Below, piece by piece: positions 17,703-26,410 of a stretch of 64,000 nt of DNA. The stretch comes from Zafaria ginkgonis (GTDB lineage Bacteria > Actinomycetota > Actinomycetes > Actinomycetales > Micrococcaceae). The stretch spans positions 1 to 64,000 of the forward strand of contig NZ_BAABEO010000024.1 in NCBI RefSeq assembly GCF_039540195.1. The letters run 5' to 3'. A program made the position numbers and the translations under genes. The notes under the pieces were generated by a model. That model had not been told where the DNA came from. It ran no database searches and was given only the letters and a program-made list of their open reading frames with translations. Numbering within the stretch: position 1 is the first letter of the stretch; every line of letters starts with the position of its first letter.

Positions 17703-18017
17703 ATGGATCAATTGGCCGAAATCTGCGGCTGGGTTGGAGCAGTGTCGGTACTTGCCGGCTACGCCCTCTTCTCCCTGGGATGGATCCCGAACGGGTACCT
17801 CTTCCAAATGGCCAACTGGGTCGGGTCCACCGCCCTGGGCTTCCACGCGTACCACATCGAATCCTGGCCCTCCGTGACCATCAACATCTGCTGGTCGATC
17901 ATCTCCGCGGTAGCCATGCTCCGCCTGTACCTGCGCCGCCGCTCGGCGGAGACGGAAGACTCGGCTGATTCGAAGGACGTAGCGGGGGAGCCCTCCGCTG
18001 AACGCCTTACCCGTTAG
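17703..18017 (+). CDS. CBU_0592 family small membrane protein
   Basis: 104 residues; AGAAGGAG lies 8 bp before the chosen ATG. Three hydrophobic helices (AEICGWVGAVSVLAGYALFS, the segment around MANWVGSTALGFHAYH, and VTINICWSIISAVAMLRLYL) match the CBU_0592-type proteins, about 80 residues of unknown function. The tail is charged. Its last codons overlap by 11 bp the end of the convergent MFS gene. Confidence 0.75.
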   Translation: MDQLAEICGWVGAVSVLAGYALFSLGWIPNGYLFQMANWVGSTALGFHAYHIESWPSVTINICWSIISAVAMLRLYLRRRSAETEDSADSKDVAGEPSAERLTR

Positions 18018-19341
18018 CGCGTCCAGGGGTCCTTCCGGACAGACTCGGGGTGGCGGAGGTGTCCGTGGGCCTGCTGGTGCGGTGGCTCCGCAGCACCGCC
18101 GGCAGCGCCGCGGCGGCCAGCACGGCGAGCAGGACCAGCGGCACCCATGGGGTGCCGGGCCACCAGTGGTGCCGATCGGTCAGGTCCAGCAGCCAGCCCA
18201 GCAGGGCGTTGCCCACCAGCACGGCGATGCCGCCGCAGGTGGCCGCCAATCCGAAGTAGGCGCCCCGCCCCGGGGCCGGCCCTTCAGTCGGGACGAATGC
18301 CGGGATCAGGGACAGGATGGTGGGCGTGAGGAGCATGCGGCCCAGGATCAATACCGCCACGGTGACCGCCAGCGGCACCAGTGAAGTGCCCGAAGAACCG
18401 GCGTGCACTGAGGTCGTGGCGGCAACGGCAAACGCGGCGGCGAGCAGCACGAAGCCGGCAGACAGGGTACGCCCGGGACCCAGGCGCTGGGCCACCGCCG
18501 CGGCCGGCAGTTGCAAGAGCAGGGTCAGGGCCGAAGCCAGCAGGAAGAGGGCGCCCAGCCAGGCGCCGTCCAGGCCCCGCCGGCCCAATTCGACCGGGAC
18601 CGCGAAGTAGAGCTGGTTGTAGGCCAGCATGTTCACGCCGGCGAGCACGCAGAACATCACGAAGCGCCGGTCACCCAGGCATGCGAGGGCGGGGCGGGCG
18701 CCGGTGCGCCCGGGGTTCTCCGCCTCCGCCTGCGGGGCCTTTCCGCGGGCCGCCGCGGCGGGGAGGCGGTACCAGAGCAGGATCGTGACGGCGGTGAAGA
18801 CCGCGATTCCCGCCGCCAGCGCGGCGTCGAAGCCCCACCCCAGCAGGGCCGAACCCAGCACCGGGCCCAGCACGGCGCCGATCTCTCCGGTGATCGCCAG
18901 CCAGACGAACACCGAGCGTTTGCCCTTCTTTCCGCAGGCCGGTTCGCCGTCGTCGACCGGCCGGTCGGCCTGGGAGAGCTGGGACTCCAGGGCGGGCGAG
19001 AACAGGGCGCCTCCGGCGCCGGTGAGGACCGCGCCGAGGAGGAACAGGGTGAAGTCGGAGGCCGCCGCCAAGGTGGCGTAGCCGAGGATGCGGACCAGGC
19101 ACCCGGTGAGGATCGCCCGGCGGGAACCCCACCGGTCGGCCAGCAGGCCGCCGGCCAGGAACATCCCCTGTTGGCTGAAGGTACGTGCCCCGAGCACCAG
19201 GCCGATCGCGGCGGCATCCATCCCGTAGTCCGTGCCCATGGCCCCGGCCAGGAAGGGGACCACGGCGTAGAAGCCGAGGTTGAAAACCAGTTGGGCACCC
19301 AGGAGGGTGCGCGTTTCAGGCCGGTAGTGGCGGAACGGCAT
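18007..19341 (-). CDS. MFS transporter, possible metallophore or drug exporter
   Basis: 444 residues starting MPFRHYRPETRTLLG; the frame is open further upstream, but that part is shadow of the ABC gene. Twelve helices, with LLADRWGSRRAIL after helix 2 and a long Gly/Lys-rich loop around residues 155-175 and again near 220. The start overlaps the end of the fused ABC ATPase gene by 26 bp, so it is the last gene of that operon. An exporter tied to a nickel/peptide-type importer recalls the staphylopine system (CntA-F importer, CntE exporter), an analogy only. Confidence 0.82.
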   Translation of the reverse strand: MPFRHYRPETRTLLGAQLVFNLGFYAVVPFLAGAMGTDYGMDAAAIGLVLGARTFSQQGMFLAGGLLADRWGSRRAILTGCLVRILGYATLAAASDFTLFLLGAVLTGAGGALFSPALESQLSQADRPVDDGEPACGKKGKRSVFVWLAITGEIGAVLGPVLGSALLGWGFDAALAAGIAVFTAVTILLWYRLPAAAARGKAPQAEAENPGRTGARPALACLGDRRFVMFCVLAGVNMLAYNQLYFAVPVELGRRGLDGAWLGALFLLASALTLLLQLPAAAVAQRLGPGRTLSAGFVLLAAAFAVAATTSVHAGSSGTSLVPLAVTVAVLILGRMLLTPTILSLIPAFVPTEGPAPGRGAYFGLAATCGGIAVLVGNALLGWLLDLTDRHHWWPGTPWVPLVLLAVLAAAALPAVLRSHRTSRPTDTSATPSLSGRTPGRANG

Positions 19342-21010
19342 CGATGAGCTCCTGGGTCCCGGAGGCGGACGGATCACTGGCCGGGCGGTGGCCCGCCGTC
19401 GCGCCCCGCCGGTGGGGGAGCGATGCTGCCGCCAGTTCCTTGCTGTGCTGGTGCTGCGGATTCGTGAAGAACTCCTCGGTTTCCGCCAGTTCCACCAGCG
19501 CGCCTTCAAAGAGGACGGCGACCCGGTGGCTCATGTAGCGGATGACGTTCATGTCGTGGGAGATCATGACCAGGGACATCCGGTGCTCGTTCTGCAGGCG
19601 CAGCAGCAGGTCCAGGACCTTGCGTTGGGTGACCGCGTCCAGGGCGGAGGTGGCCTCGTCGCAGATCAGCACCGCGGGTTCCAGCAGGAGCGCGCGGGCA
19701 ATCGTGAGCCTTTGCAGCTGGCCTCCGGAGCATTGGCCGGGGTACCTGTCCAGCAGCCCCGGGCCCAGTTCCACTTCCTGCAGGACGTGGCGGATGCGGC
19801 TTTCGCGGTCCTCCGGCGTGAGATCACGCCGCCGCAGCAGGGGGGCTTCCAGGCTGGTGCGCAGCTTCATGCGCGGGTCGAAGGCGTCGTGCGGCTCCTG
19901 GAAGACCAGCTGCACGTCGGTGCCCGCCGTGCCGGCGGAACCGTCCCCCGTGTACCGGGTGACGCTGCCGCTGTCCGGGGACTCGAGGCCGACGGCGAGC
20001 CGGGCCAGGGTGCTCTTCCCGGAGCCCGATTGGCCCAGGACGCCGAGGATCTCGCCTTCCCGGACGGTGAGCGAGACCTGCTCCAGGGCCGGACGCCGGC
20101 CACGCTTGGCCGGGGCGAAGCGTTTCGTGGCGCCCCCGAAGGCCAGGACGGTGCGCTCCCGGCCGGCGGGGACGGACTTCGGCCCGGGAACCAGGGCGGA
20201 TGCCGCCAGGAGCTGCCGGGTGCAGTCGCTTTGTGGAGAGCCCAGGACGGTCGCGGCCGGTCCGGACTCCTTGACCTGTCCTGCCTCCATGACCACGACG
20301 CGGTCGGCGAACGCGGCGACGGTGGCCAGGTCGTGCGTGATGTAGAGGACGCCCAGTCCGCGTTGCCGCCGCTGCCCGTCGATCAGTTCCAGGATCTGGC
20401 GCTCAAGGACCTTGTCGAGGGCCGAGGTCGGCTCGTCGGCCAGCAGCAGCTCGGGCTGGCCGGCCAAGGCGACCGCCAGCATGGCCCGCTGGGCCATGCC
20501 CCCGGAGAGCTGGTGGGGGTAGGCCTTGGCGCAGTGGTCCGGGTCCGGGAGGCCGACCTCCGCCAGCAGGTCGACCGCCCGCGCCCTGGCCTCCCTGCCC
20601 CGCAGGCCGGCGTGGAGCCTGAGCGGTTCCAGCAGGTGGCTGGCGATGGTCCGCCGGGGGTTGAACATCCGTTTGGGCTGCTGGAAGAGCATGCCGATCC
20701 TGCCGCCGCGCACGCGGTTGAGCTCCGCCTCGCCGGCCGTCCTGAGGTCCGTCCCGCCGAGCCGGATCGTCCCGGACCCGAGGCGCAGGTTGGGGGGCAG
20801 CAGGCCCAGCACGGACAGCGCCGTCAGCGTCTTGCCGCTTCCGGAGGCGCCGACCAGGGCCACGAATTCGCCCGGGGCGACGGTGAGGTCGACGCCGGCG
20901 AGGAGGGGGTGGGAGGCGGCGTCGCCCAAGCCCGCCTTTTTGCGGGCAGGGGCGGCCGAAGGTGACCCTCCGCTGAGATTCAGTTGTTCGATGGCCAGGC
21001 CGTCAGGCAT
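19316..21010 (-). CDS. ABC transporter ATPase, two fused nucleotide-binding domains
   Basis: 564 residues. Domain 1: Walker A GASGSGKT, signature LSGGMAQR, Walker B LLLADEPTSALD. Domain 2: Walker A GQSGSGKS, signature CSGGQLQR, Walker B VLICDEATSALD. This is the fused form of the DppD-DppF or NikD-NikE pair that drives uptake of peptides, nickel or opine chelates. Starts overlap by 8 bp with the permease gene upstream, so the four transport genes are one transcript. Both domains look intact. Confidence 0.93.
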   Translation of the reverse strand: MPDGLAIEQLNLSGGSPSAAPARKKAGLGDAASHPLLAGVDLTVAPGEFVALVGASGSGKTLTALSVLGLLPPNLRLGSGTIRLGGTDLRTAGEAELNRVRGGRIGMLFQQPKRMFNPRRTIASHLLEPLRLHAGLRGREARARAVDLLAEVGLPDPDHCAKAYPHQLSGGMAQRAMLAVALAGQPELLLADEPTSALDKVLERQILELIDGQRRQRGLGVLYITHDLATVAAFADRVVVMEAGQVKESGPAATVLGSPQSDCTRQLLAASALVPGPKSVPAGRERTVLAFGGATKRFAPAKRGRRPALEQVSLTVREGEILGVLGQSGSGKSTLARLAVGLESPDSGSVTRYTGDGSAGTAGTDVQLVFQEPHDAFDPRMKLRTSLEAPLLRRRDLTPEDRESRIRHVLQEVELGPGLLDRYPGQCSGGQLQRLTIARALLLEPAVLICDEATSALDAVTQRKVLDLLLRLQNEHRMSLVMISHDMNVIRYMSHRVAVLFEGALVELAETEEFFTNPQHQHSKELAAASLPHRRGATAGHRPASDPSASGTQELIDAVPPLPA

Positions 21011-21845
21011 TCTGCGCCTCCCGTGCAGGCGCTGCCGGCATCACGGGGCTCCCGGTCCTGCGTGCCAGATGCTGGCCGATGAGGGTGACGCACAGGGCGA
21101 CGGCGAAGATGGCCAGGCCGGGGGCGAGGATCGTCAGTGGCGAGCGCAGGGCGAAGGGCTGCGCCGCGGCCAGCATGGAGCCCCAGTCCGACTGCGGCGG
21201 CTGGACCCCAAGCCCAAGGTAGGAGAGCGCCCCGACGCTGATCAGCAGCTGCCCGAACCGGAGGGTGGCTTGGGCCAGCATCGGCCCGGCGAGGTGCGGC
21301 AGGATGTGCCGCAGGACGATGAACCGGGGCGTGCATCCGACCACGCGGGCGGCCTCGATGAATCCGCGGGCCGAGACGTCGTAGGCCATCGCCCGGGCCA
21401 ACCGGGCGAAGGGCGTCCAGCCGGTCACGGTCAGGGCCAGCAGCAGGGACGGGTAGCCGCTTCCCATCATGGCGACCAGGAACAGGGCCAGCACCATCTC
21501 CGGCAGCGCAAGGAAAACGTCGTTGGTCCGGGTGAAAAATTCGTCGAGCCAGCCCCGGCGGCGGGCGCTGGCCACGCCGATCGCGGTTCCGATCACCCCG
21601 GTGAGCACCGTGGCCAGGGCCGCGATCGTGAGGGAGAACCGCCCTCCCTCGAGCAGCCGGCTGAGGGTATCCCGGCCCAGGTGGTCGGTGCCCAGCCAGT
21701 GGGCTCCGCTGGCCGGGGAGAGCCTGGCGGTAAGGTCCTGCGCGGCGGGGGGATAGGGGGTGATCCAGGGGGAGAGAGCCACGGCGAGCACGATCAGGGC
21801 CAGGATCGCTGCCGCAACGAGCACGTGGACCGGCCGGTTACGCAT
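21003..21845 (-). CDS. ABC transporter permease, DppC/NikC type
   Basis: 280 residues with five to six helices. After an N-terminal helix comes the typical periplasmic stretch WLGTDHLGRDTLSRLLEGGR, then the membrane core with the EAA-type loop EAARVVGCTPRFIVLRHILP. This is the second permease of the heterodimer. It overlaps the first permease gene by 8 bp and the ATPase gene by 8 bp. Confidence 0.93.
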   Translation of the reverse strand: MRNRPVHVLVAAAILALIVLAVALSPWITPYPPAAQDLTARLSPASGAHWLGTDHLGRDTLSRLLEGGRFSLTIAALATVLTGVIGTAIGVASARRRGWLDEFFTRTNDVFLALPEMVLALFLVAMMGSGYPSLLLALTVTGWTPFARLARAMAYDVSARGFIEAARVVGCTPRFIVLRHILPHLAGPMLAQATLRFGQLLISVGALSYLGLGVQPPQSDWGSMLAAAQPFALRSPLTILAPGLAIFAVALCVTLIGQHLARRTGSPVMPAAPAREAQNA

Positions 21846-22779
21846 GGTGCCCCCTGAGCCGGGGGTTCAGGACCCTGTGGACCAGGTCGGCCGCCGTCGT
21901 CAGCACGACGGCGAGCCCCACCACCACGACGACGCCTCCCTGGGCCAGGGGGATGTCGCTGTTGAGGACCGCGTCGTAGAGCAGCCGGCCCATGCCGGGG
22001 ATCGCGAAGATGACCTCCACGATGACCGATCCGCCCAGCAGCCCGGCGAACCACACCGCCACCAGGGTCGTCAGGGGCAGCATCCCGTTGGGGAGCACGT
22101 GCTTCAGCACCGTTTGCCGGTAGCCCAGCCCGCGGCTGCGGGCCGCAACAACGTGCTCGGCCCCCAGTGCGTCGAGCACCCCCTCGCGCACCGCCGAGGT
22201 GAAGTGGCTTATCGGCCGCAGCGCGAGCACGGTGACGGGCAGGACCGCGGAGGCTGGGCCCTCCCACCCCGCGGACGGCAGCACTGACAGTTTCAGGGCG
22301 AAGACCAGCACGAGCATCGGCGCGAGCCAATATTCCGGGATCGCGATGAAGGCCTGCGTCACCGTGGTGATGGCGCGGTCGGCAAGGCGTCCCTCCCGCA
22401 GGGCGGCGACCGTCCCGAGGACGATGGAGACCAGGGCCGCGGCGGCGAGGGTCGCAACGACCATGCTGAGGGTGATCCACAGGGCGGGCAGTACCTGCTC
22501 GACGACGGGGGTGCGGCTGGTGTAGGACAGGCCCATGTCGCCGCTGCCGAAGCGGCCCAGCCACCGCAGGTACTGCATCCACAGCGGATCGCCGATCCCC
22601 AACTGGAGCGTCAGGGCCTGCACGGTGGATTCGTCCACGACCTCGCCGGAGACCCGGGAGCGGATGATCTTCCGGGCGGGATCGCCGGGGGTGACGTACG
22701 GGATGAGGAAGACCAGGAAAGACGCCAAAAGGACGGAGACCCCCAGGGTCGCCGTCCTCTTGGCAAGAAACCGCATCAT
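21838..22779 (-). CDS. ABC transporter permease, DppB/NikB type
   Basis: 313 residues with six helices. N-terminal helix LGVSVLLASFLVFLIPYVTPGDPARK is the DppB hallmark (cut short), the EAA-type loop reads VVAARSRGLGYRQTVLKHVLP, and FAIPGMGRLLYDAVLNSDIP near the C-terminus is conserved in the family. It follows the binding-protein gene by 43 bp and forms the pore with the NikC-type protein. Confidence 0.93.
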   Translation of the reverse strand: MMRFLAKRTATLGVSVLLASFLVFLIPYVTPGDPARKIIRSRVSGEVVDESTVQALTLQLGIGDPLWMQYLRWLGRFGSGDMGLSYTSRTPVVEQVLPALWITLSMVVATLAAAALVSIVLGTVAALREGRLADRAITTVTQAFIAIPEYWLAPMLVLVFALKLSVLPSAGWEGPASAVLPVTVLALRPISHFTSAVREGVLDALGAEHVVAARSRGLGYRQTVLKHVLPNGMLPLTTLVAVWFAGLLGGSVIVEVIFAIPGMGRLLYDAVLNSDIPLAQGGVVVVVGLAVVLTTAADLVHRVLNPRLRGHHA

Positions 22780-22822
22780 GGCCGTCTCTGCCCGCGGGAA
22801 GCGCTGGTGCTGCCGTGCATGG

Positions 22823-24370
22823 TCACGAGCCGGACTTGGTCGTTTCCGCGCGGAGCACGTACCGGGCCAGCGGGTCCTGCACGTGGGATCCCAGATCGGT
22901 GCGGACGGCGTCGATGGCCTGTTCGTTGACCAGCCAGATGTTCACGGCCTGGTCCTGGAGGATCTGCCCCGCCTCCGCGTACAGCCGGTACCGCTCCTCG
23001 GCGTCGGCGGTCTTGGCCGCCTGGGTGATGAGCTCGTCGTAGTCCTCGTCGCAGAAGTGGCTGAGGTTGTACCCGCCGTCGCAGGTGTAGTCCGCGGTCA
23101 GGAAGCCGATGGGGTCGGCGATGTCGATGAGGCGGTTGCGCTGGCTGAGCACCATGTCGTAGTTGCCCGCCAGCAGGTCCGGCTCCACCGCGGCGTACTC
23201 CGTGGTCCGGATCTTCACCGGAACGCCCACCGCCTTCAGGTTTTCCTGGATGACGGTGGCGACGTCGGCGAACTCCGCGCGTTCGACGATCGCGACGATC
23301 TCCAGGGGGCGCTCGGCGGTGTATCCAGCGGTGGCGAGCAGCTTGCGGGCCGACTCCACGTCCTGCTTCGGGGTCTGCGCGCCCTCGATCGCCCACGGCT
23401 CGGACGGGGCGAAGGGACCGCTGGCGGCCACGGCGGCGCCTTCGTAGACGCTGCCGGCCAAGGCATCCAGGTCCAGCGCCGCACGGATGGCCTGGCGGAA
23501 TTCGACGTCGTCGAACGGCGCCTTGCCGTTGTTCATGTACAGGGTCGCGGTCCGCGGCGAATCGGCCTTGAGGACCTTTACGTTCTTATCGGCCTCAAGC
23601 GTGGACAGGCTGGAGACGGGGATGGACAGGGAAACGTCGGCTTCGCCGGTCTGGACCTGCGCGGCGCGGGTGGCGCCGTCCGTGATGAAACGGACCTCGG
23701 CCCCGGCAAGCTGCACCTGCCCGCCCCAGTAGTCCTCGTTGCGCTCCAGGGCCAGGGACTGCTTGGGCTTCTCCGAGACGGCGGTGAAGGGTCCCGTGCA
23801 GTGCCCGAAGGGATCGACGGTTTTGCCGTCGAAGGCGGCCGCGGCCAGCACGCCGGTGTTGACGCTGGCCAGGCGGTAGGGAACCAGCGGGCTTTCGGTC
23901 GGGGTGGTGATCCGGACCGTGTGCTCGTCGATGGCCTTGACGCCGCTGACGACGGTCGGGTTGAAGGCCCGGGCCGGGACCTCCGCCTCAAGCACGTGCT
24001 CCAGCGAAGTCACGACCGCGTCGGCGGTCAGGTCGGTGCCGTCCTGGAACGTCACGCCGTCGCGGAGGGTGAAGTCCCACTCGAGGTCGGAGACCTGTTC
24101 CCATTCGGTGGCCAGCGAGGGCACGATCTTCCCCGCGGCCTCGTCGTAGCGCGTCAGCGTCTCGAGGCATCCGGACAGGGACAGGATGTAGGCGGCGTCG
24201 CTTTCCAGGGCCCAGTCGGCCACCGGGGCGCGGAAGTTGTCCACCACGATCCGCTGGTTGAGGTCGGCCGCCTGCTCGCTTTCTCCTTCCGAGCCGGAGA
24301 AGCCGCAGCCCGTCAATGCGAGGAGGGCGACGAATCCCAGGGCCGCCGAGGACCGCAGCAGAGCGCGCAC
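22823..24370 (-). CDS. ABC transporter substrate-binding lipoprotein, family 5
   Basis: 515 residues from the GTG at 24370 (AGGTGG just upstream); a GTG at 24430 would add 20 residues before the signal. The N-terminus MRALLRSSAALGFVALLALTGC cut here is a lipoprotein signal with lipobox LTGC, Cys at residue 22. Family-5 features: LRDGVTFQDGTDLTADAVV, YMNNGKAPFDDVEFRQAIRA, and the C-terminal VNIWLVNEQ. Family 5 binds peptides, nickel or metallophores. First gene of the operon, preceded by an iron-box-like promoter, which favours a metal chelate as cargo. Confidence 0.88.
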   Translation of the reverse strand: MRALLRSSAALGFVALLALTGCGFSGSEGESEQAADLNQRIVVDNFRAPVADWALESDAAYILSLSGCLETLTRYDEAAGKIVPSLATEWEQVSDLEWDFTLRDGVTFQDGTDLTADAVVTSLEHVLEAEVPARAFNPTVVSGVKAIDEHTVRITTPTESPLVPYRLASVNTGVLAAAAFDGKTVDPFGHCTGPFTAVSEKPKQSLALERNEDYWGGQVQLAGAEVRFITDGATRAAQVQTGEADVSLSIPVSSLSTLEADKNVKVLKADSPRTATLYMNNGKAPFDDVEFRQAIRAALDLDALAGSVYEGAAVAASGPFAPSEPWAIEGAQTPKQDVESARKLLATAGYTAERPLEIVAIVERAEFADVATVIQENLKAVGVPVKIRTTEYAAVEPDLLAGNYDMVLSQRNRLIDIADPIGFLTADYTCDGGYNLSHFCDEDYDELITQAAKTADAEERYRLYAEAGQILQDQAVNIWLVNEQAIDAVRTDLGSHVQDPLARYVLRAETTKSGS

Positions 24371-24442
24371 AAAACCACCTAAGTTCGATTTCCGCGGTTG
24401 GGGTGTCCGCGACGAGAAGCGAATGGCCACTAAGGCCGCAGG

Positions 24443-24473
24443 TGAGTTTAGGCAATCCTAAATTCTGTGTCTA
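24443..24473 (-). promoter_or_regulatory. Promoter with DtxR/IdeR-like iron box
   Basis: On the minus strand TAGACA (24468-24473) and TAAACT (24445-24450) are 17 bp apart. Between and over the -10 lies TTAGGATTGCCTAAACTCA (24443-24461), matching 15 of 19 positions of the DtxR/IdeR consensus TWAGGTWAGSCTWACCTWA by my count. It contains the perfect palindrome TTTAGG-CAAT-CCTAAA. A repressor bound here would block the promoter of the ABC operon. Confidence 0.6.
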
Positions 24474-24506
24474 CTCGTTCGGGAAACGGCGCGTAATGGA
24501 TCCGAG

Positions 24507-24536
24507 GGTCCGGGCAGGGCGCTGGCCCTCCGGACC
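24507..24536. terminator. Hairpin between ABC promoter and monooxygenase operon end
   Basis: GGTCCGG (24507-24513) pairs with CCGGACC (24530-24536); an inner AGGGC/GCCCT extends the stem with a 2-base bulge. It lies upstream of the ABC promoter and may insulate it from read-through of the upstream minus-strand operon. Confidence 0.45.
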
Positions 24537-24578
24537 GCGGCATGCCGTCGACACCGGCGAGGCCGGCTTCGACAGCTG

Positions 24579-24613
24579 CCGCGCGGTGGCCCCCAAGTCA
24601 GGCCACCGCGCGG
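24579..24613 (-). terminator. Terminator-like hairpin after monooxygenase gene
   Basis: Perfect 13-bp arms CCGCGCGGTGGCC and GGCCACCGCGCGG around a 9-base loop, starting 20 bp beyond the stop of the FAD monooxygenase. No T run follows, as is common in high-GC actinobacteria. Confidence 0.65.
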
Positions 24614-24632
24614 GGTGATCGGTGCCGGCCCG

Positions 24633-26378
24633 TCAGGCGTTGGCCCCCGCCCGGTCAACTGCCCGGTCGGCGTTTCCGGAGCCGGTCAGGATGGAATCCG
24701 ACGCCCAGCCCGTTGCGCGGTCGAGCGCCTCGGCCGCGGAGCCGCCGTCGTTTCCGCGCCACGCGACGTGCTGGTCCGGCCGCACCAGGAGGAAGTCCGC
24801 CTCCCACGCCGAGGCGAGGGGGGTGCCGCTTCCCGCGCGCACGGCGCGGATCTCCAGCGGGACCCCCCGCGCCGCGGCCATCCTGGCAACGGGTTCGGCG
24901 ACGGCCGCCGGCGCCTGCTCGTCCGCGGAATCCGCGTCGACGAGGAGGGTGAACCCCTCGCCCAGCGCGTCGTAGAGGGAGCGCCCGTCCGGCAGCCAGG
25001 AGTGGGGCAGCAGGCATCCCGGAGCGGCGGAGGGGCGGTAGGCGATGGGGTCCGGCTGCGGAGGAAGGCCGCCGTCGGAGGAGACGATGGGCGAGCCCGC
25101 GTAGTTGTAGCCGAGGACCAGGCCGAGCGAGTCGAACTCGCTGCGCTTGACCTGCAGCGCCGTACGCGCTTCCGCCCGGAGGGCGTCCCCTGCCGGCCCG
25201 CCTTCTCCGAGCCGTTCGTCCGCGAAGTCGTAGGCCAGGGCCTTGCCGTTGTCCGCGGCGTCCTGGATGGTGCGCTGGGCCACCGGGCGCCGTTCGGCGC
25301 CGTAGCTGGCCAGCAGGCCGGGACCGCCCCATCCGTGGATCTCGGCGGCCAGCTTCCAGGCCAGGTTGGCCGCGTCGCCGATGCAAGTGTTGAACCCGTG
25401 GCCTCCCCACGGCGGATTGAGGTGGGCCGCGTCGCCGACCAGGAAGATGGTCCCGTCGCCGTAGCGTTCGGCCAGCAGCATCCGGGCCGTCCAGGGATCC
25501 TCCGCGATGATGTCGACGTCGATCTCCGCGCCCACCATGGCCCGGATGGAAGCGGCCAGGTCGACGTCCGCTCCCGAGAGGTCGACGCCCTGCAGGATGA
25601 CCCACCAGGTGCCGTCCAGATTGGCCGGTCCGATCATGCCCGGAGCCTGGGGGTTCATCACCCAGTACTGGACCGCGGGATCCAGCTCGACCAGCTCCGC
25701 CAGCTGCGCCGAGCGGAAGAGCACACTGAGGTTGCTCCGTGCCGCGGAACCGCCTTCCAGGGCGATCCCCAGCGACTTCCGCACCACCGAGCTGCCGCCG
25801 TCGGCCCCGACGACGTATTCGGCCTCCACCACGCGCCGCGACCCTGCCGAATCCTCGACCTGGACGCGGTGGGGAGCCCTGGCGGCGCCGGTGCCGGTTC
25901 CCGGGGCGAGGCCCGTGACGGTGACTCCGGTATGGAGGCTGACCAGGGGGTGCGAGCGGACCGCCTCGCGCAGCACGGTCTCCAGCACGGGCTGGGGGAC
26001 CTGCTGCCCGCATTCGGGCTGGGCGTCGTAGCGGCCGGCGTCGAGCTGGAACGCGTTCGGGAACCGGGTGATCTCCCGCCCCGTGAGGCCCGAACAGAAG
26101 ATGACGTCCTGGCTGAACCGGACGGGCAGCGGGGCCGCGGCGCGCAGGGCGTCGGCAAGGCCCAGCCGCCGCAGGTGGGTCATGGTTCGCGCGTTGGTGG
26201 TCTTGGCCCGAGGCCGGTGCGGATCGATCGATGCCCGCGGCTCGACCACGACGCTGGGGATGCCCCGGTGGGCCAGGTCCAGTGCCAGGAACAGTCCGCT
26301 GGGTCCTCCGCCGGCGATCAGGACGCGCGTGCCGGAGGGCAGGCGGTCAAGGGCTTCGTGCGGGGGGTGGATTGCCAT
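24633..26378 (-). CDS. FAD-dependent aromatic monooxygenase, phenol hydroxylase-like
   Basis: 581 residues. FAD-binding elements: GGGPSGLFLALDL at the N-terminus, GADGGSSVVRKSLG (DG motif) in the middle, GDAAHLNPPWGGHG (GD motif) near residue 300. The C-terminal 170 residues form the thioredoxin-like domain of the PheA/TfdB/MhpA group (LLPHSWLPDGRSLYDALG, FLLVRPDQHVAWRG). It hydroxylates a phenolic ring using NAD(P)H and oxygen; substrate unknown. It lies 32 bp downstream of an aromatic-acid-type transporter gene, and a divergent IclR gene probably controls both. Confidence 0.88.
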   Translation of the reverse strand: MAIHPPHEALDRLPSGTRVLIAGGGPSGLFLALDLAHRGIPSVVVEPRASIDPHRPRAKTTNARTMTHLRRLGLADALRAAAPLPVRFSQDVIFCSGLTGREITRFPNAFQLDAGRYDAQPECGQQVPQPVLETVLREAVRSHPLVSLHTGVTVTGLAPGTGTGAARAPHRVQVEDSAGSRRVVEAEYVVGADGGSSVVRKSLGIALEGGSAARSNLSVLFRSAQLAELVELDPAVQYWVMNPQAPGMIGPANLDGTWWVILQGVDLSGADVDLAASIRAMVGAEIDVDIIAEDPWTARMLLAERYGDGTIFLVGDAAHLNPPWGGHGFNTCIGDAANLAWKLAAEIHGWGGPGLLASYGAERRPVAQRTIQDAADNGKALAYDFADERLGEGGPAGDALRAEARTALQVKRSEFDSLGLVLGYNYAGSPIVSSDGGLPPQPDPIAYRPSAAPGCLLPHSWLPDGRSLYDALGEGFTLLVDADSADEQAPAAVAEPVARMAAARGVPLEIRAVRAGSGTPLASAWEADFLLVRPDQHVAWRGNDGGSAAEALDRATGWASDSILTGSGNADRAVDRAGANA

Positions 26379-26410
26379 GGGGGAATGCCTTTCTGGGGGT
26401 GGATGCCGGG

